Notes under the pieces: model-generated
What the model saw: the letters and a program-made list of their open reading frames with translations, nothing else
Database searches by the model: none
Told to the model about the DNA's origin: nothing
Program-made: the position numbers and the translations under genes
Part shown: one piece after another, positions 1 through 12,500 of the stretch
How positions within the stretch are numbered: the stretch's first letter is position 1
Layout: every line of letters starts with the position of its first letter
Origin: Vibrio bathopelagicus
GTDB taxonomy: Bacteria > Pseudomonadota > Gammaproteobacteria > Enterobacterales > Vibrionaceae
Direction of reading: 5' to 3'
Assembly (NCBI RefSeq): GCF_014879975.1
Contig: NZ_CP062500.1
Span: forward strand, 1,922,001-1,986,000
DNA: 64,000 nt

Positions 1-3000
1 GGTGCTGTTTTACCAAGGCTTGAATCGCTAACTCCAAATAGTCAGTATTCATGTCTTGTTTAAGCTCGACACAAATATGCTGGTTCCAATAATCGGGCTC
101 AGGAAACGCTTGAGCAAAGAAGTGAGCTTGTATTGGCATTAGCCCAAACGCTTCTTCGGTTAACACGCGTTCTTTCGCGGCTTTATGAATATCCAACGCT
201 TCGGCTAGGTCGGTTAGCGTTTTTGCTTCAAATACTTGTTGTGGTGTTAGGTTGTACCCTGCAACGCGTACTTTGCTCACCATTTGTAAGCAAAGAATCG
301 AATCACCACCCAATGCAAAGAAATTATCCGAGCAGCTCACTTGAGCTGTGCCTAAGAGCTGTTGCCATATATCCACAAGTAACATTTCTTGCTCGGTTTT
401 TGGTAACACAAGTGTCGCAACAGATTGGGTTTTTCCATCCATAGTTGGAAGTGACGCTCTGTCGACTTTTCCGGCAGGGGTTAATGGTAGCTTATCCAAC
501 ACCATCAATTGGCTTGGTACCATATAATCAGGTAATTCTCTTGAAAGCGCTTCGAGAATATCATCAAGTTCAAAACGCTCAGGCTCACGACTCTGTAAGT
601 AACCAAACAACTGTTTTTGCTGGCCGACCTCTTTGACGACGACCACACAGTGTTCAACTTTAGAGATAGATTGCAGACGACTTTCAATTTCACCCAACTC
701 GACGCGGAACCCTCGGATCTTAACCTGTTGGTCTACACGGCCGATATATTCCATCACACCTTCGTTATTCCAACGAACCAGATCCCCAGTGCGATACATT
801 CGTTCGCCTATTGATCCGTCACTGCCATTACCTGTATTAGTAAACGGATCGGGTATGAAGCGCTCCGAAGTTAAGTCAGGCTGCTCCAAGTAACCGCGAG
901 CAAGGCCGACTTCTCCACCAATGTACAGCTCCCCGACTTTCCCAAACGCCACTTTGTTGAGCTGCGCATCTAAAACGTATAAACGACGCTCACCAACAGG
1001 TTGTCCAATCGGCGCATAGGCGCTGTTTAATTTGTCTTGCGGGTACGCGCGCCAAATCATAGGGGTGACCACAGTTTCTGTTGGGCCATAGCCATTGATA
1101 ATGCGAGGAGGTTTCACGATCTGTTGCAAGCGCTGATAGGTTTCCGCGGTGAAGGCTTCGCCACCAAGTGTCCAAGAACGAACGTTGAGTGACGGCTTTT
1201 TGTATTCAATCCAGTCAAGTAATGGCCCAACATAACTCGGAGGAAAACAGGCGATGGTGATATTGTCATCACGTAGCACTTCGCAGGTTTTCTCGACACT
1301 CCACAACTCTTGGTCTCGAATGACAAGCTTACTGCCAAACGCCAACGGTACAGTCCAACGCTCAACGGCACCATCAAAGCTAATTGAAGCGAAGTGAAGC
1401 TCAACATCCTCTGGCGTCATGCCGTACTGCTGACCAATGGTTTGAACGTGCATCGACAAACCTATGTGATTGATCGCTACGCCTTTGGGCTTACCAGTAG
1501 AGCCTGACGTATAAATAATGTAAGCCAGTTGTTCAGGAAGTATCGTCGGCGCTAATTCTGCTTGTTCATATTCTCGCGTGTCTAAAGATTGGGTTAAGTC
1601 TTTCAGGCAATAAACGAAAGAGCTTACTTGAGGTAATAATGTGTCAAACTCAGATTGAATATTCTGCCAACGTGACTCTAAGCCTTGCTGGGTAACCACA
1701 AACCCAGCCTTAGAATCCTGAATCATGTATGCCAAACGCTCAGTTGGATAGTCAGGATCAAGTGGCAGAAATGCCCCACCCGCTTTCATTACCGCAACCA
1801 TAGCGACAATCATGTCCACTCCTCTTTCAAAGAGCACACCAATAGCTTGATCGCGCTGCACGCCTTGAGCAAGGATTCGGGACGCTAATAGAGATGACGC
1901 CGAGTCCAGCTGTTGATAACTCAACTCAAGGTCTTGATGCTTCAATGCGATGGCATCAGGTTGTACATGTGCTTGTTGAGCAATTAATTCAACGATCGAC
2001 TGGAACGTCCAGTCACCTTCTGGTTGCGAAAGCTTCTCTAACACTGAAGCATCGTGTGGTGTTAAATGACTAATTTGAGCTAGATTTTTGCCCGCCTTAA
2101 TGTCTAACTCGCTGATCAAACTTTCAAGTGCAGCATTCAGCTCAACCATCGTATCTGAATCAATTCGATCCTTCGAATAGGTCAACACCACAGCTGTTTT
2201 TCGCTCAGTCTCACGCACATCCAATGCAATATCGAATAACGCAAATTGACCACTTTGTTCCTCTGCCGACAGAGTAAGTTGGCTGTCTAACTGAATATCA
2301 TCAGCTAATGAGTTTTGATGATTGAATAGCACTTGAAACAAGGGCGTTTGCCCAGCTTTTCGCTCAATAACCTTTTGCTCACTGGTCTTTTGTTCATTCA
2401 TCAGAGCATTGACCAGTTGATCAAACGGCAACAATTGATGCTCTTGCGCCTCAAGTACTTTGTGATGAGCCTCTTCAATAACATCAGATAACCGACTGCT
2501 TGGCGTTACGGATTGCTGAATCACCATGGTATTCACAAAGAATCCAATCAGATTAGAGACTTCATGACGTGTGCGATTCGCCATTGGTACACCAACAGAA
2601 ATATCTGAGCGATGCGTTACCTTCGCTAATGCGGCCTGCCAAACACCCAACCAGAGGCTTGAAGTTGTCACCGACAATTGGCGTGCAATCTGTTTGAGTT
2701 TTTGAGACTGCGACTCGCTTAATTCATAGCTAATGGAATCGGCTATACGTCTTTGATTTGGGGTAACTTCACTATTCCAAGGGAACAGTAGGCTTGAATC
2801 CGTTTTCTCAAGTTCACGCTTCCAAAACTCAATGTGTTGTAGGCCTTTCCCCGCCTCCAACAAAGCACTTTGCCAATGAGAGTAATCACGATATTGAACA
2901 GGTAATTCAGGTAGCTTGCCTTGTTGATAAAGGGCTATAAGCTCATTCAAGAATACACCTATAGACCAACCATCAGATACAATATGGTGCATGACAAGCT

Positions 3001-3598
3001 GTAGCTTCCATGAACCCTCACCAAGCTGTAAGCACTGCATTCGAATGGGCAACTCTGCCTCAAGTTCAAAGGCTTTGGCGATAAATTCTTGCTGTGCCTC
3101 TTGTACTTGCTCTTGGCTCCAGCTTTGAGCATCGATACTGACCGGATACATCGCTGCAGCTTTATCAACAAACTGAATAACCTGCCCTGTAGCATTAGTA
3201 ATAAAGCGCGTTCGTAACACATCATGGCGCTCCAACACTTGGTTAACGAATGCCGTTAAGCGCTCAATATCCAACTCTCCATTTACATGGAACGTACCGG
3301 ACATATGATAGGCGCTGTTACCCTTGTCCAAGCAATAGATATCCCACAAGCGCTGTTGTGCCGGAGACAACTCCACTTGCTGTTCACTACCGACCGATAC
3401 AATCGGTAGCTTTTCAAAATCTAAGCCTTTGTTACTAAGCAACTCGATAAACTTAATTTGTTCCGGTTTGCCCAGTTGTAAAAAACGTTTTGCTAACGCG
3501 TGTTTGTCTATTTTCCCTTGGCTAGTGGCTTTAGGTTGAGTCGTCGTTTTGGAGTGATTCTTTGTTTGTATATGGCTCTTATCTTTTAGGTGGCTCAT
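1..3598 (-). CDS. NRPS, module 4 (C-A-T-E...), 3' end outside window
   Basis: Reading frame open from an ATG at 3598 to the left edge (about 1199 codons seen), so the protein is partial. The start overlaps the TGA of the upstream NRPS (ATGA), indicating translational coupling. Domains in order: an N-terminal linker (residues 1-75), a condensation domain with HHIVSDGWS near residue 201, an adenylation domain with the IYTSGSTGKPKG core, a carrier domain with FFALGGDS (phosphopantetheine Ser about residue 1100), then the start of a domain with PIQAHFF and WNQHICVEL, which looks like an epimerization domain. The A-domain pocket, read by alignment to GrsA, is D-G-E-C-W-L-G-V-T, the same as module 2 of the upstream protein and close to module 1, so the same basic-type substrate (probably an N-acyl-N-hydroxyornithine) is inferred. 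A thioesterase is expected beyond the edge but cannot be seen. Confidence 0.93.
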   Translation of the reverse strand, partial: MSHLKDKSHIQTKNHSKTTTQPKATSQGKIDKHALAKRFLQLGKPEQIKFIELLSNKGLDFEKLPIVSVGSEQQVELSPAQQRLWDIYCLDKGNSAYHMSGTFHVNGELDIERLTAFVNQVLERHDVLRTRFITNATGQVIQFVDKAAAMYPVSIDAQSWSQEQVQEAQQEFIAKAFELEAELPIRMQCLQLGEGSWKLQLVMHHIVSDGWSIGVFLNELIALYQQGKLPELPVQYRDYSHWQSALLEAGKGLQHIEFWKRELEKTDSSLLFPWNSEVTPNQRRIADSISYELSESQSQKLKQIARQLSVTTSSLWLGVWQAALAKVTHRSDISVGVPMANRTRHEVSNLIGFFVNTMVIQQSVTPSSRLSDVIEEAHHKVLEAQEHQLLPFDQLVNALMNEQKTSEQKVIERKAGQTPLFQVLFNHQNSLADDIQLDSQLTLSAEEQSGQFALFDIALDVRETERKTAVVLTYSKDRIDSDTMVELNAALESLISELDIKAGKNLAQISHLTPHDASVLEKLSQPEGDWTFQSIVELIAQQAHVQPDAIALKHQDLELSYQQLDSASSLLASRILAQGVQRDQAIGVLFERGVDMIVAMVAVMKAGGAFLPLDPDYPTERLAYMIQDSKAGFVVTQQGLESRWQNIQSEFDTLLPQVSSFVYCLKDLTQSLDTREYEQAELAPTILPEQLAYIIYTSGSTGKPKGVAINHIGLSMHVQTIGQQYGMTPEDVELHFASISFDGAVERWTVPLAFGSKLVIRDQELWSVEKTCEVLRDDNITIACFPPSYVGPLLDWIEYKKPSLNVRSWTLGGEAFTAETYQRLQQIVKPPRIINGYGPTETVVTPMIWRAYPQDKLNSAYAPIGQPVGERRLYVLDAQLNKVAFGKVGELYIGGEVGLARGYLEQPDLTSERFIPDPFTNTGNGSDGSIGERMYRTGDLVRWNNEGVMEYIGRVDQQVKIRGFRVELGEIESRLQSISKVEHCVVVVKEVGQQKQLFGYLQSREPERFELDDILEALSRELPDYMVPSQLMVLDKLPLTPAGKVDRASLPTMDGKTQSVATLVLPKTEQEMLLVDIWQQLLGTAQVSCSDNFFALGGDSILCLQMVSKVRVAGYNLTPQQVFEAKTLTDLAEALDIHKAAKERVLTEEAFGLMPIQAHFFAQAFPEPDYWNQHICVELKQDMNTDYLELAIQALVKQH

Positions 3599-6500
3599 AG
3601 CAGCTCCAGTTCGTCCATCAATGCTGCCATCGCATCGAATTCGTCTTGTTCATGTTCATTTTGTGTTTGATATTGAGCTTGCAAGCTGTCCGTTAATGCT
3701 TGCAGACTATTGGCCTCGAAAAAGTCTTTAAGCGCGACTTCCAAACCAAGTTCTTGATGTGCCTTTGCTACCACGCGAGTCGCCAACAGTGAATGACCTC
3801 CTAACGCAAAGAAGTTGTCATCCAAGCCCACTTGAGGCATCTCTAAGACCTCTGCCCAATTAGTGGCGAACCAACGTTCCAATTCCGTTTCTGGCGCGCG
3901 GTACTCTATTGACTGCCATTCAGGTGCAGGCAGTGCCTTTCTGTCTCGCTTTCCATTAGGAGAAAGTGGCATCTCGCTCAACCCAATCAGTATTGATGGA
4001 ACCATGTAATCGGGTAAATGTTCCGATAAATGCTGTTTCACCAACGTTTGTTTGTCTTCACTCCAACTCGCATCAACAACGTAACCAACCAATTGGTCAC
4101 CAGTCTGATGTTTAAATGCAATAACCGCCGACTCTTCAACCCATTCAAGTTGATTGATTACATTCTCAATTTCTTCTAGCTCAATTCTTAAACCGCGAAT
4201 TTTCACTTGGTTATCTAGGCGGCCTAAGTATTCCAATCGACCATCGGCCAGTTGAACCACCTGATCACCTGTTCGATACATTCGACTGCCAGGCTCTCCA
4301 AATGGATTCGGTACGAATCGGTCTGCGGTCAGATCGGGGCGAGCTAGATACTCACGCGCTAGTCCAATACCTGCTAAGTACAGTTCACCTGGCACACCAA
4401 TTGGTACTGGGTTCCAGTTGTTATCAAGTACATGAAGCTGAGTATTACTTATTGCGTAACCTATGGGGATACGTTTGGCTACTGGCAGCTCACAAGGCCA
4501 ATACGTTACATCGATGGCGGCTTCCGTTGGTCCATAAAGGTTATGCAGCTCGACAGGTGCGTGGCTGAGAACTTGTTCAACAAGGTCGGCAGGCAATGCT
4601 TCTCCACTGCAGATAATACGTTTGAGGGAAACACAATCTGAGATATTGGTTTCCACCGCGAATGCATTCAGCATCGACGGCACAAAGTGAAGTGTCGTCA
4701 CCTGCTCTTGTTGAATCACTTCGGATAGCACATTTGGCTGACGATGAGATTCTGGCGGGGCAATTGCAAGACGTGCTCCTGTCATTAGTGGCCAGAAGAA
4801 CTCCCACACAGAGACATCAAAACTGAAAGGTGTTTTCTGTAACACACAGTCCGATTCATTCAGTGCGTATTCTTGCTGCATCCAATTCAAGCGGTTCTGT
4901 AATGCGGCTTGAGTATTGACTACACCTTTAGGCAGGCCCGTAGATCCAGACGTAAAGATTACATACAGAGCCTGTTCGGGCTGCCAACGCACCATTGGAG
5001 GTAATGAAGATTGTTTCGATACATCTAGCTGAGTTAAGTCAACATACTCGCAGGCGTCGCTCTCAGGCCACAAGTGTACAGAGTTAGAATCGGTAAGCAG
5101 CAAATCAATGTTAGCCGACTGTAGGATGTATTGAAGCCGTTCAGTGGGATAACTCGGATCCAATGGCACGTAAGCACCACCCGCACGCGTGATAGCATGC
5201 AGACCAATGACTAAATCAAACGAACGCTCAAGCCCTAAGCCAACACGGGTTTCTGACTTCACTCCTTTATCACGTAACCAGTTCGCTAGTTGATTAACAC
5301 GCACATCAAACTCTTGATACGTGAGAGTTTGACCTTGCATCGATAGCGCTATCGCATTAGGCGTTTTCTTTACCTGAAGTTGCATTTGTTGTGACGGCGT
5401 CACGAAGTCACCCCAATCAAGGGACGTGTCATTGAATACTTGGTTTTGTTGCTCTGCCGTCTCGTCTATCAAATGGAGTTGGCTGATTAACGTATCGTTA
5501 TTGGACGCAACTTTATCTAGAAGTAACAACCAATGATTAAGCAACGACTGCGCAAAGTCTTGTGTGAATACTGGTGACACATAACTGACAAAACCAAGCC
5601 ATTTGCTCTCGGACATCTGTTGAATGTCCATGCCTATCTCAAGTTGAGCATTGACCACACCTGGATCAAACGGTTCAACATCAAGGCCCTGCCAATCAAA
5701 GAGCTCTGCTTCATCAAAGCGTTGGAAATTAAAACTGGTTTGGAATACAGGGTGGTATTGCAAGTTACCTGTAATCCCGAGTGATTCGACCAACATTTCA
5801 AATGGGAAGTCTTGCCTGTCCAAAGCTTGCTCAGTGAAAGATTTCACCTGATGCAATAACTCAGCGAAGGATTGCTCACCATTAAATTGAGCCGGAATCA
5901 CCAAGCTATTGATGAAACACCCTTGCATCGCCTGTGTTTTAGGTTGTGTTCGCCCAGCAACAGGTACACCAACACGCACTTGCTCTTGGCCTGAATACTT
6001 GTGCATCAATAGATGCCACATCGTCAACATTACATTGAAAGAGGTGGTGTTATGTCTCGCTGCCAATTGAGTGATATTTGAAACTTGCTCACTACTAAGT
6101 TCGAAGTGAAGTCGGTTTCCCTGGGTTTCAGTCTGCTCTCTTGGCACTTCACTGTGCAGTACTAGAGGGTCTATATCGAATTTCAAAGCATCCAACCACC
6201 ATGCTTTTTGGTCACTCGCTTCTTCAGATTCAAGCCACTGCTTCTGCCAATGCGCATAGTCTACATATTGAACGTCATTGGTAGTTTCAGGTTCGAAAGT
6301 TGATGCTGCACCCTCTTCCGTATAACCAGAGATTATCGATTGATAACAGATCGCTAGCTCTTTCAGCAATAACTGCATGGAGATACCGTCTGAGATAATA
6401 TGGTGTACGACAATTATCAGCTCTGCTTGTTTTCCTTTGGCTACATGGACAACGTTAGCAGCATGTTCAACGTTAGCTACATGCTCAGTGCTAACTTCAT

Positions 6501-9500
6501 GATTAACGGTAACTAACTGCTCTGATGCCCCAGCAATCCAATCAAATCGAATCAACGGGCCTTCTGAGAAATCAAACGGCTTAGAGATGAGTTCTTTATA
6601 CACAGAGAGCCTTTGTTCATCGGACTCCGAGTTCTGGTGAATACCAACGCAGATTTCACGCTCAGCATAAATAGACTGCATGAGTTCACCTTCAACTTGA
6701 GTAAAGTTGGTTCTCAAGATCTCATGACGGGCAACTAATACATTAATGGCACTCTCAAGCACAGCAATATTCACATCGCCCGTAAATTTAAGTCCTAAAG
6801 GCATGTGATAAGCGGCACTGGTCGGCAACAGCTGTTGAACGAACCATAGTCGCTTCTGTACCGCGGATGCTGGCATGTTCGGTAACCTTGAAACCCGCTC
6901 CAAAAAGGCAACTTCTGTATCATTTTTAACATCGGTAAACGTACATTGAGCAGCCAGTTCTTTAAGCACAGGCGTATCGAACACTGCCTGTAATGACAGC
7001 CTAATGTTGTCTTGTTGATTCAGCCTTCCGACAAGTTGGGTTGCCAGTAACGACTGACCACCTAAGGCAAAGAAATCATCCTCACGACTTATCTCTTTTT
7101 TATCAAACAGCGCTTGCCATTGATTCGCTAAAGCTAATTCCATCGCACCATTCGGCGCTATATATTCTGAGCTTGAAGCCTCTTGCCAATTGGGTAGCGG
7201 TAAGCGTTTTTTATCAACTTTACTTGCCGGGGTTAACGGAATCTTGTCCATTTTGACGACTTGGCTAGGCACCATGTAATCTGGCAGATCCTGACTAAGA
7301 TCTTTTAAAGCGTCTCCAGTGGACAATACGTTATCGCTTTGAATATAGGCCACCAGCTGTTTACCTGATGGGCTGTCACAAGCTATTACCGCGCATTGCT
7401 CTGAACCTGTGATCTTTTGTAGTCGGGATTCGATTTCACCAAGTTCGACCCTGAATCCACGAATCTTAACTTGTTCATCGCTACGCCCGAGGTATTCCAT
7501 CACACCGTCTGAACGCCATTTAACTACGTCACCGGTTCGGTACATTCGCTCACCATTGTTTGCGAATGGGTCTGGAATAAAACGCTCTGATGTTAAATCA
7601 GGACGTTCAAAGTAACCCCTAGCGAGCCCGACTTCTTCGCCAATATAAAGCTCTCCTGCTACTCCTGCTGGTACACGATTAAGCGCTGTATCCAACACAT
7701 ATAAAGTTCGGTTTCCAACCGCTTTTCCGATAGGCGCATAAGCACTTTCTAGTTCGGTATCCGGATACGCCTCCCAAATCATCGGTGTCACAATCGTTTC
7801 AGTCGGACCATAACCATTGATGATTCGTTTCGGCTTTAAGACTTGCTGCAGTTTGAAGTAGGTATCACGAGTGAAGGCTTCACCGCCTAACGTCCATGAA
7901 CGTACAGAAAATGCTGGAGTGCTTCCCTCTATCCACTCTAATAACGGCAGCACATAACTTGGAGGAAAACACGCAATGGTTACCTGCTCTCGCTCCAATA
8001 CATCACAGGTTTGTTGAGCGCTCCATAACGACTGGTCTCGAATGATCAAACGAGAGCCGAACGCTAATGGCACAGCCCAACGTTCAATCGCTCCATCAAA
8101 ACTGATTGACGCAAAGTGCAGCTCAACATCGTTCGTCGTCATGCCATATCGCTGACCTATAGTTTGAACATGCATGCTCAAGCCTTGCTGTGATACACAG
8201 ACCCCTTTCGGCTTACCGGTAGAACCGGACGTATAAATCATATATGCCAGTTGGTCTGGCAAGATGGCAGGCTTATCAACAAGTCTTGTTGCTAAATCAA
8301 GTGAGTCGTAACCAATGGTTTTAGCTTGGTTCGCGATATCAATGGCTAATTGCTCACTCAGATCATCATGAACTAATACTCGCGCCCCACTGTCTTGAAC
8401 CATGAAGTTTAAGCGTTCTTGGGGATACGCCGGATCTAACGGCAAGAACGCGGCGCCAGCTTTCATCACACCCATCATTGCAACCAACATATTACAGCCA
8501 CGTTCAAACAACACACCAACGATGTCATCACGTTCAATGCCTTCAGCGATCAACCTTGAAGCGACTGCATCGCTCTGCTCAACCACTTGTTGGTACGTTA
8601 ACGCTTTTCTCTTTTGACCACTCTCAGCAGCAACGTTAGATACTAATGCTTCACTGTTGGGGCGTAACAAAGCCTGCTTTGCAACTAAATCTGTAAACGG
8701 TTCAAACATCCACGGTTCTGGTTGACGCTCAAATAAGCCAAGTTCATTCAACTGGTTCTCGGCTAAGTCAGGTAATCGGCCTAAATCTTCGGCTAGATGT
8801 TCAACTAGCTGAGTCAAATAATGTCGATTAGTCGAGCGTAGTGTTTCAATTTGTTGAGGTGTGAATTTACTTTCGTCGTAGGCAAAAACAATACGAAGCG
8901 ATTCACTCGGCAAAATCGCCAAAGTTAATGGGTAGTGGGTAAATTCATAGCTGTCAGGCTCGCCAATACTGAACTCATCACTGCCGTTACGATTCAAAAG
9001 CGATTCATCTAACGGATAATTTTCAAAGACGACCAAGGTGTCAAATAGGTTTTCTCCTGACCACCCCGTCTGCGCTTGGATATCGGACAAAGACGAGTAG
9101 CTAAATTCACGCTGGTCACTCGATGAGGCTTGAATATCCAGCAGCCATTCAGAAACAGGCTTAGAAAGATCGACTCGATGTGCAATTGGCAATGTATTGA
9201 TAAACAAACCAACCATAGAATCGCTATGAGCAAGCTCTGTCGGACGACCCGCCACTGTGTTACCAAATACAGGTGTTTGCTGCCCAGTGAAGCGATGCAA
9301 CGTAAGTAGCCATGCGGCTTGGGTTAACGTGTTGAGCGTAACCCCTACTTGGTTCAGTTTAGGCAGCCATTCACTTATGATCTCTTGTGAATAATCATCA
9401 TTGTATCTATGGAAACTAGACACCTTGGAATCAGGCATCTCCGAACTTGATTGTCCAAAGGATTCAGCCAAACGTGTTGGCGACTCCATGTCTTGAAGGT

Positions 9501-12500
9501 AACGCTGCCAATAGTCATTAGACTGCTGATTGTCTTGATTTTGTATCCAAGCAAGATAATCAGAAAACTCACCTTTGACTGGTGCAATAGAACGACCTTG
9601 GTACAAGGCGAACAAATCGCTGAGTAGAACACCCGTACTCCAACCATCCATTAAAATATGGTGAATAGTAAAAATACACTGCACTTGGTGGTCGTGTGTT
9701 TGAATGAAATCAACGCGCCACAAAGGTTTTACTTTTGAACGATCTACTACCTGTTCTAGTTCAAAACCACGCTCGACAGCTTGTTTCTTGTATTCACCAA
9801 GCTCAAATTGGCTGCGCTTACGAACATCCAACACCTGATAATCCAATCTAAGTTCAGGCCACTCAGCTAGATAAGCATTCCCATCAAATGAGAACAGCGT
9901 TGAACGAAGCATTTGGTGCCTTTGCATCACTCCTTGCCATGCTTCTATCATCTTTGGCAGATCAACATTGTTGAAAGGTAAAGTGATTTGATTGACGTAA
10001 GTGCTGTCGCTATCAGATAGCTTCGCATGGAAATACAAGCCTTGTTGTAAAGTTGATAGCGGCAGAATCGTGTTGGGTAATGAACCAGCAGAACTCACAC
10101 CATTGCATAACTGATTTAGCTGGCGTTGAGACAAATGAACCAACGGTGCATCGGCTTTCGTTAATACCGAATCCGCTTCAATAAACAGATCATGTAAACG
10201 TGCAATACTGCTGTTAAATGCCGCGTGTAACACCTCAACTTCGGATTCATTAAAACAGTAGCTATCTAACTCAACATCCCACAATAGTTGTTCATTGTTC
10301 ACTGATGCGTTAATCACAATCGCAGCATCAGCTGAGTTGGAGTCATCTCTCCATAAGCCTACATTTGTCACCTCTATAGCATCATTCAACTGTTGAGCCG
10401 TGTTGCCAAGATAGTTGAACAACACGTCCATATCGCCGACATGAGGCCACAGGTTTTGTATGACGCCTGCGTGGAATGTCACACCACCAAGGTTGTCGGC
10501 ATCAAAACTGTCTTTTAAGGATTTAACCCACTCTTCAAACGAATCAAACGCTGGAATGGCTTGCGGGTACAACGAGGTGTACCAGCCCACGGTTCGGCTC
10601 AGATCAAGCCCAGTATCATCGGTAAAACGTCCATGAGATTCACGGTGAATGGTTAACGCTTTGCCTTGATTTAGCGTACTTACCGTTAAAGCACTCACTA
10701 GGAACACTATTTGTTCTTGTGTGAGACGAGCAAAGCCAAAACCCGCTTTAGTAAGAGCTTCAATTTTTGATAACGGTGTATGCCAGTGCGTAGAAATAGG
10801 TTTGCCGCGACTTTGCGGGTAAAGCAGATCTTTCTGTTGTTCGCCCCAGTACGCTTGCTGGTCGTCTGATATCGACATTACATTTAAAGCGTTGACCCAG
10901 TTTCCTTGATGATGTGTCTTGTGAGCAAGTGAGTGTTGAGATAATGAGCGCGTGCCAGAAGTCTCCTTGCTGCTAGGCATCAGATCAGTGCCGTAAAGCT
11001 TAGCGAGGTCTTCAATAATCAATGGCCATGACAGTGCATCGACGACGAGATGGTGAACAGCAATGAGCACTTCACTACGCTGATCAAACTCTTCTCGTGC
11101 ATCTGGTTTGTTCAAGCTACGTATTCCAACCGCGCCAATCACACCATTGATTAAGTCGATATTCGCTTGAACTTGTTCAACATCTATAACCTCATCAAAC
11201 ACGTGAATCGCAAACTCAGCATCGTCTCGATAATTTGCAGTCATTTCAAATGAAGAATCGGCAGATAATGAGTGATTGAATTTCAATCTCAACGCGTCGT
11301 GATGTTCAACCAGACGATTTATGGCATACGTCAATCGCTCAACATCGACCGGGTAGTCCCATTTAAACTGGATATATTGGTTACAACGACTCAACTCAAA
11401 GTGTTTGATGTATCTTTGCTGCATCGGCAACAGCGCCACTTCACCTCGAAGTTTGCCTTGCTCAGCTATGACAAGTTGTGCTTCTTCTAAGTTCTCCGCC
11501 ATATCTTGTAATTTTGGGAAATCGAAGACTTGTTTAGGTGATAACATGAAACCCTGTTGGCGCAACTTTCCGACCAACTGAAGCGCCATAATCGAATCGC
11601 CACCTAACGCGAAGAACTGGCTATTCGCCCCTACACTCTTAACCTTTAGTAATTCGCGCCATATCTCTGCAAGCATCACTTGTTGGTTGTTCACAAGCAA
11701 ACCTTGATCGCTCTCAACCTCTGTCCAATCAGGCGCAAGCAGTTGTTTTCGATCGACCTTACCTGCCGGTGTTAGCGGTAACTTGTCTTGGACGATAATA
11801 CAAGCGGGTACCATGTAATCAGGTAGAGTTCGTCCTAACTGCTCAAGCCATTGCGCTTCATCATTACCACCAGCGTCTTGCAATAGCGTATTGTTTGGCT
11901 GGTGCTTGTTTTGCTCAGCTTTGCTTAGCTGAACATAGCCGACAAGCTTTTTACCTGTTGGCGATTCATGATCAACAACGGCACAAAATTCAGCTCCGGA
12001 AAGCGCTTGAAGTTGGGATTCAATTTCCCCTAGCTCGACACGGAATCCACGAATTTTAACCTGTTGGTCAACACGGCCTAAATACTCCATGATGCCATCT
12101 TCACGCCACTGAACCAGGTCGCCCGTTCGATACATTCTCTCGCCATTGTTTGAGTATGGATCTGGCAGGAAGCGTTCAGCCGTTAGGTTAGGTTGTTTCA
12201 GATAACCTTCAGCCAAGCCCGCCTCAGAACCGATATACAGCTCACCACTGCAACCGAACGGCACTTGGCTTAGCTCAGCATCGAGTACATACAACTTCCT
12301 ATCACCCACTGGCGTTCCGATCGGAGCATACGCACTATCCATCGTATCGTTAGCATAGGCTTCCCAAATCATCGGAGTGATGACCGTTTCAGTCGGGCCG
12401 TAACCATTAATGATTCGTGGTGGCGCTAATACCTCTTGAATACGCTCAAAGGTCTCGCGGGTGAAAGCTTCGCCACCTAAAGTGATTGAACGCAATGCCA

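Noticed and set aside
133-1888. Several plus-strand frames of 60-100 codons
   Set aside because: They are antisense to the NRPS, whose frame has intact C, A and T motifs; they show no family motifs or ribosome sites.
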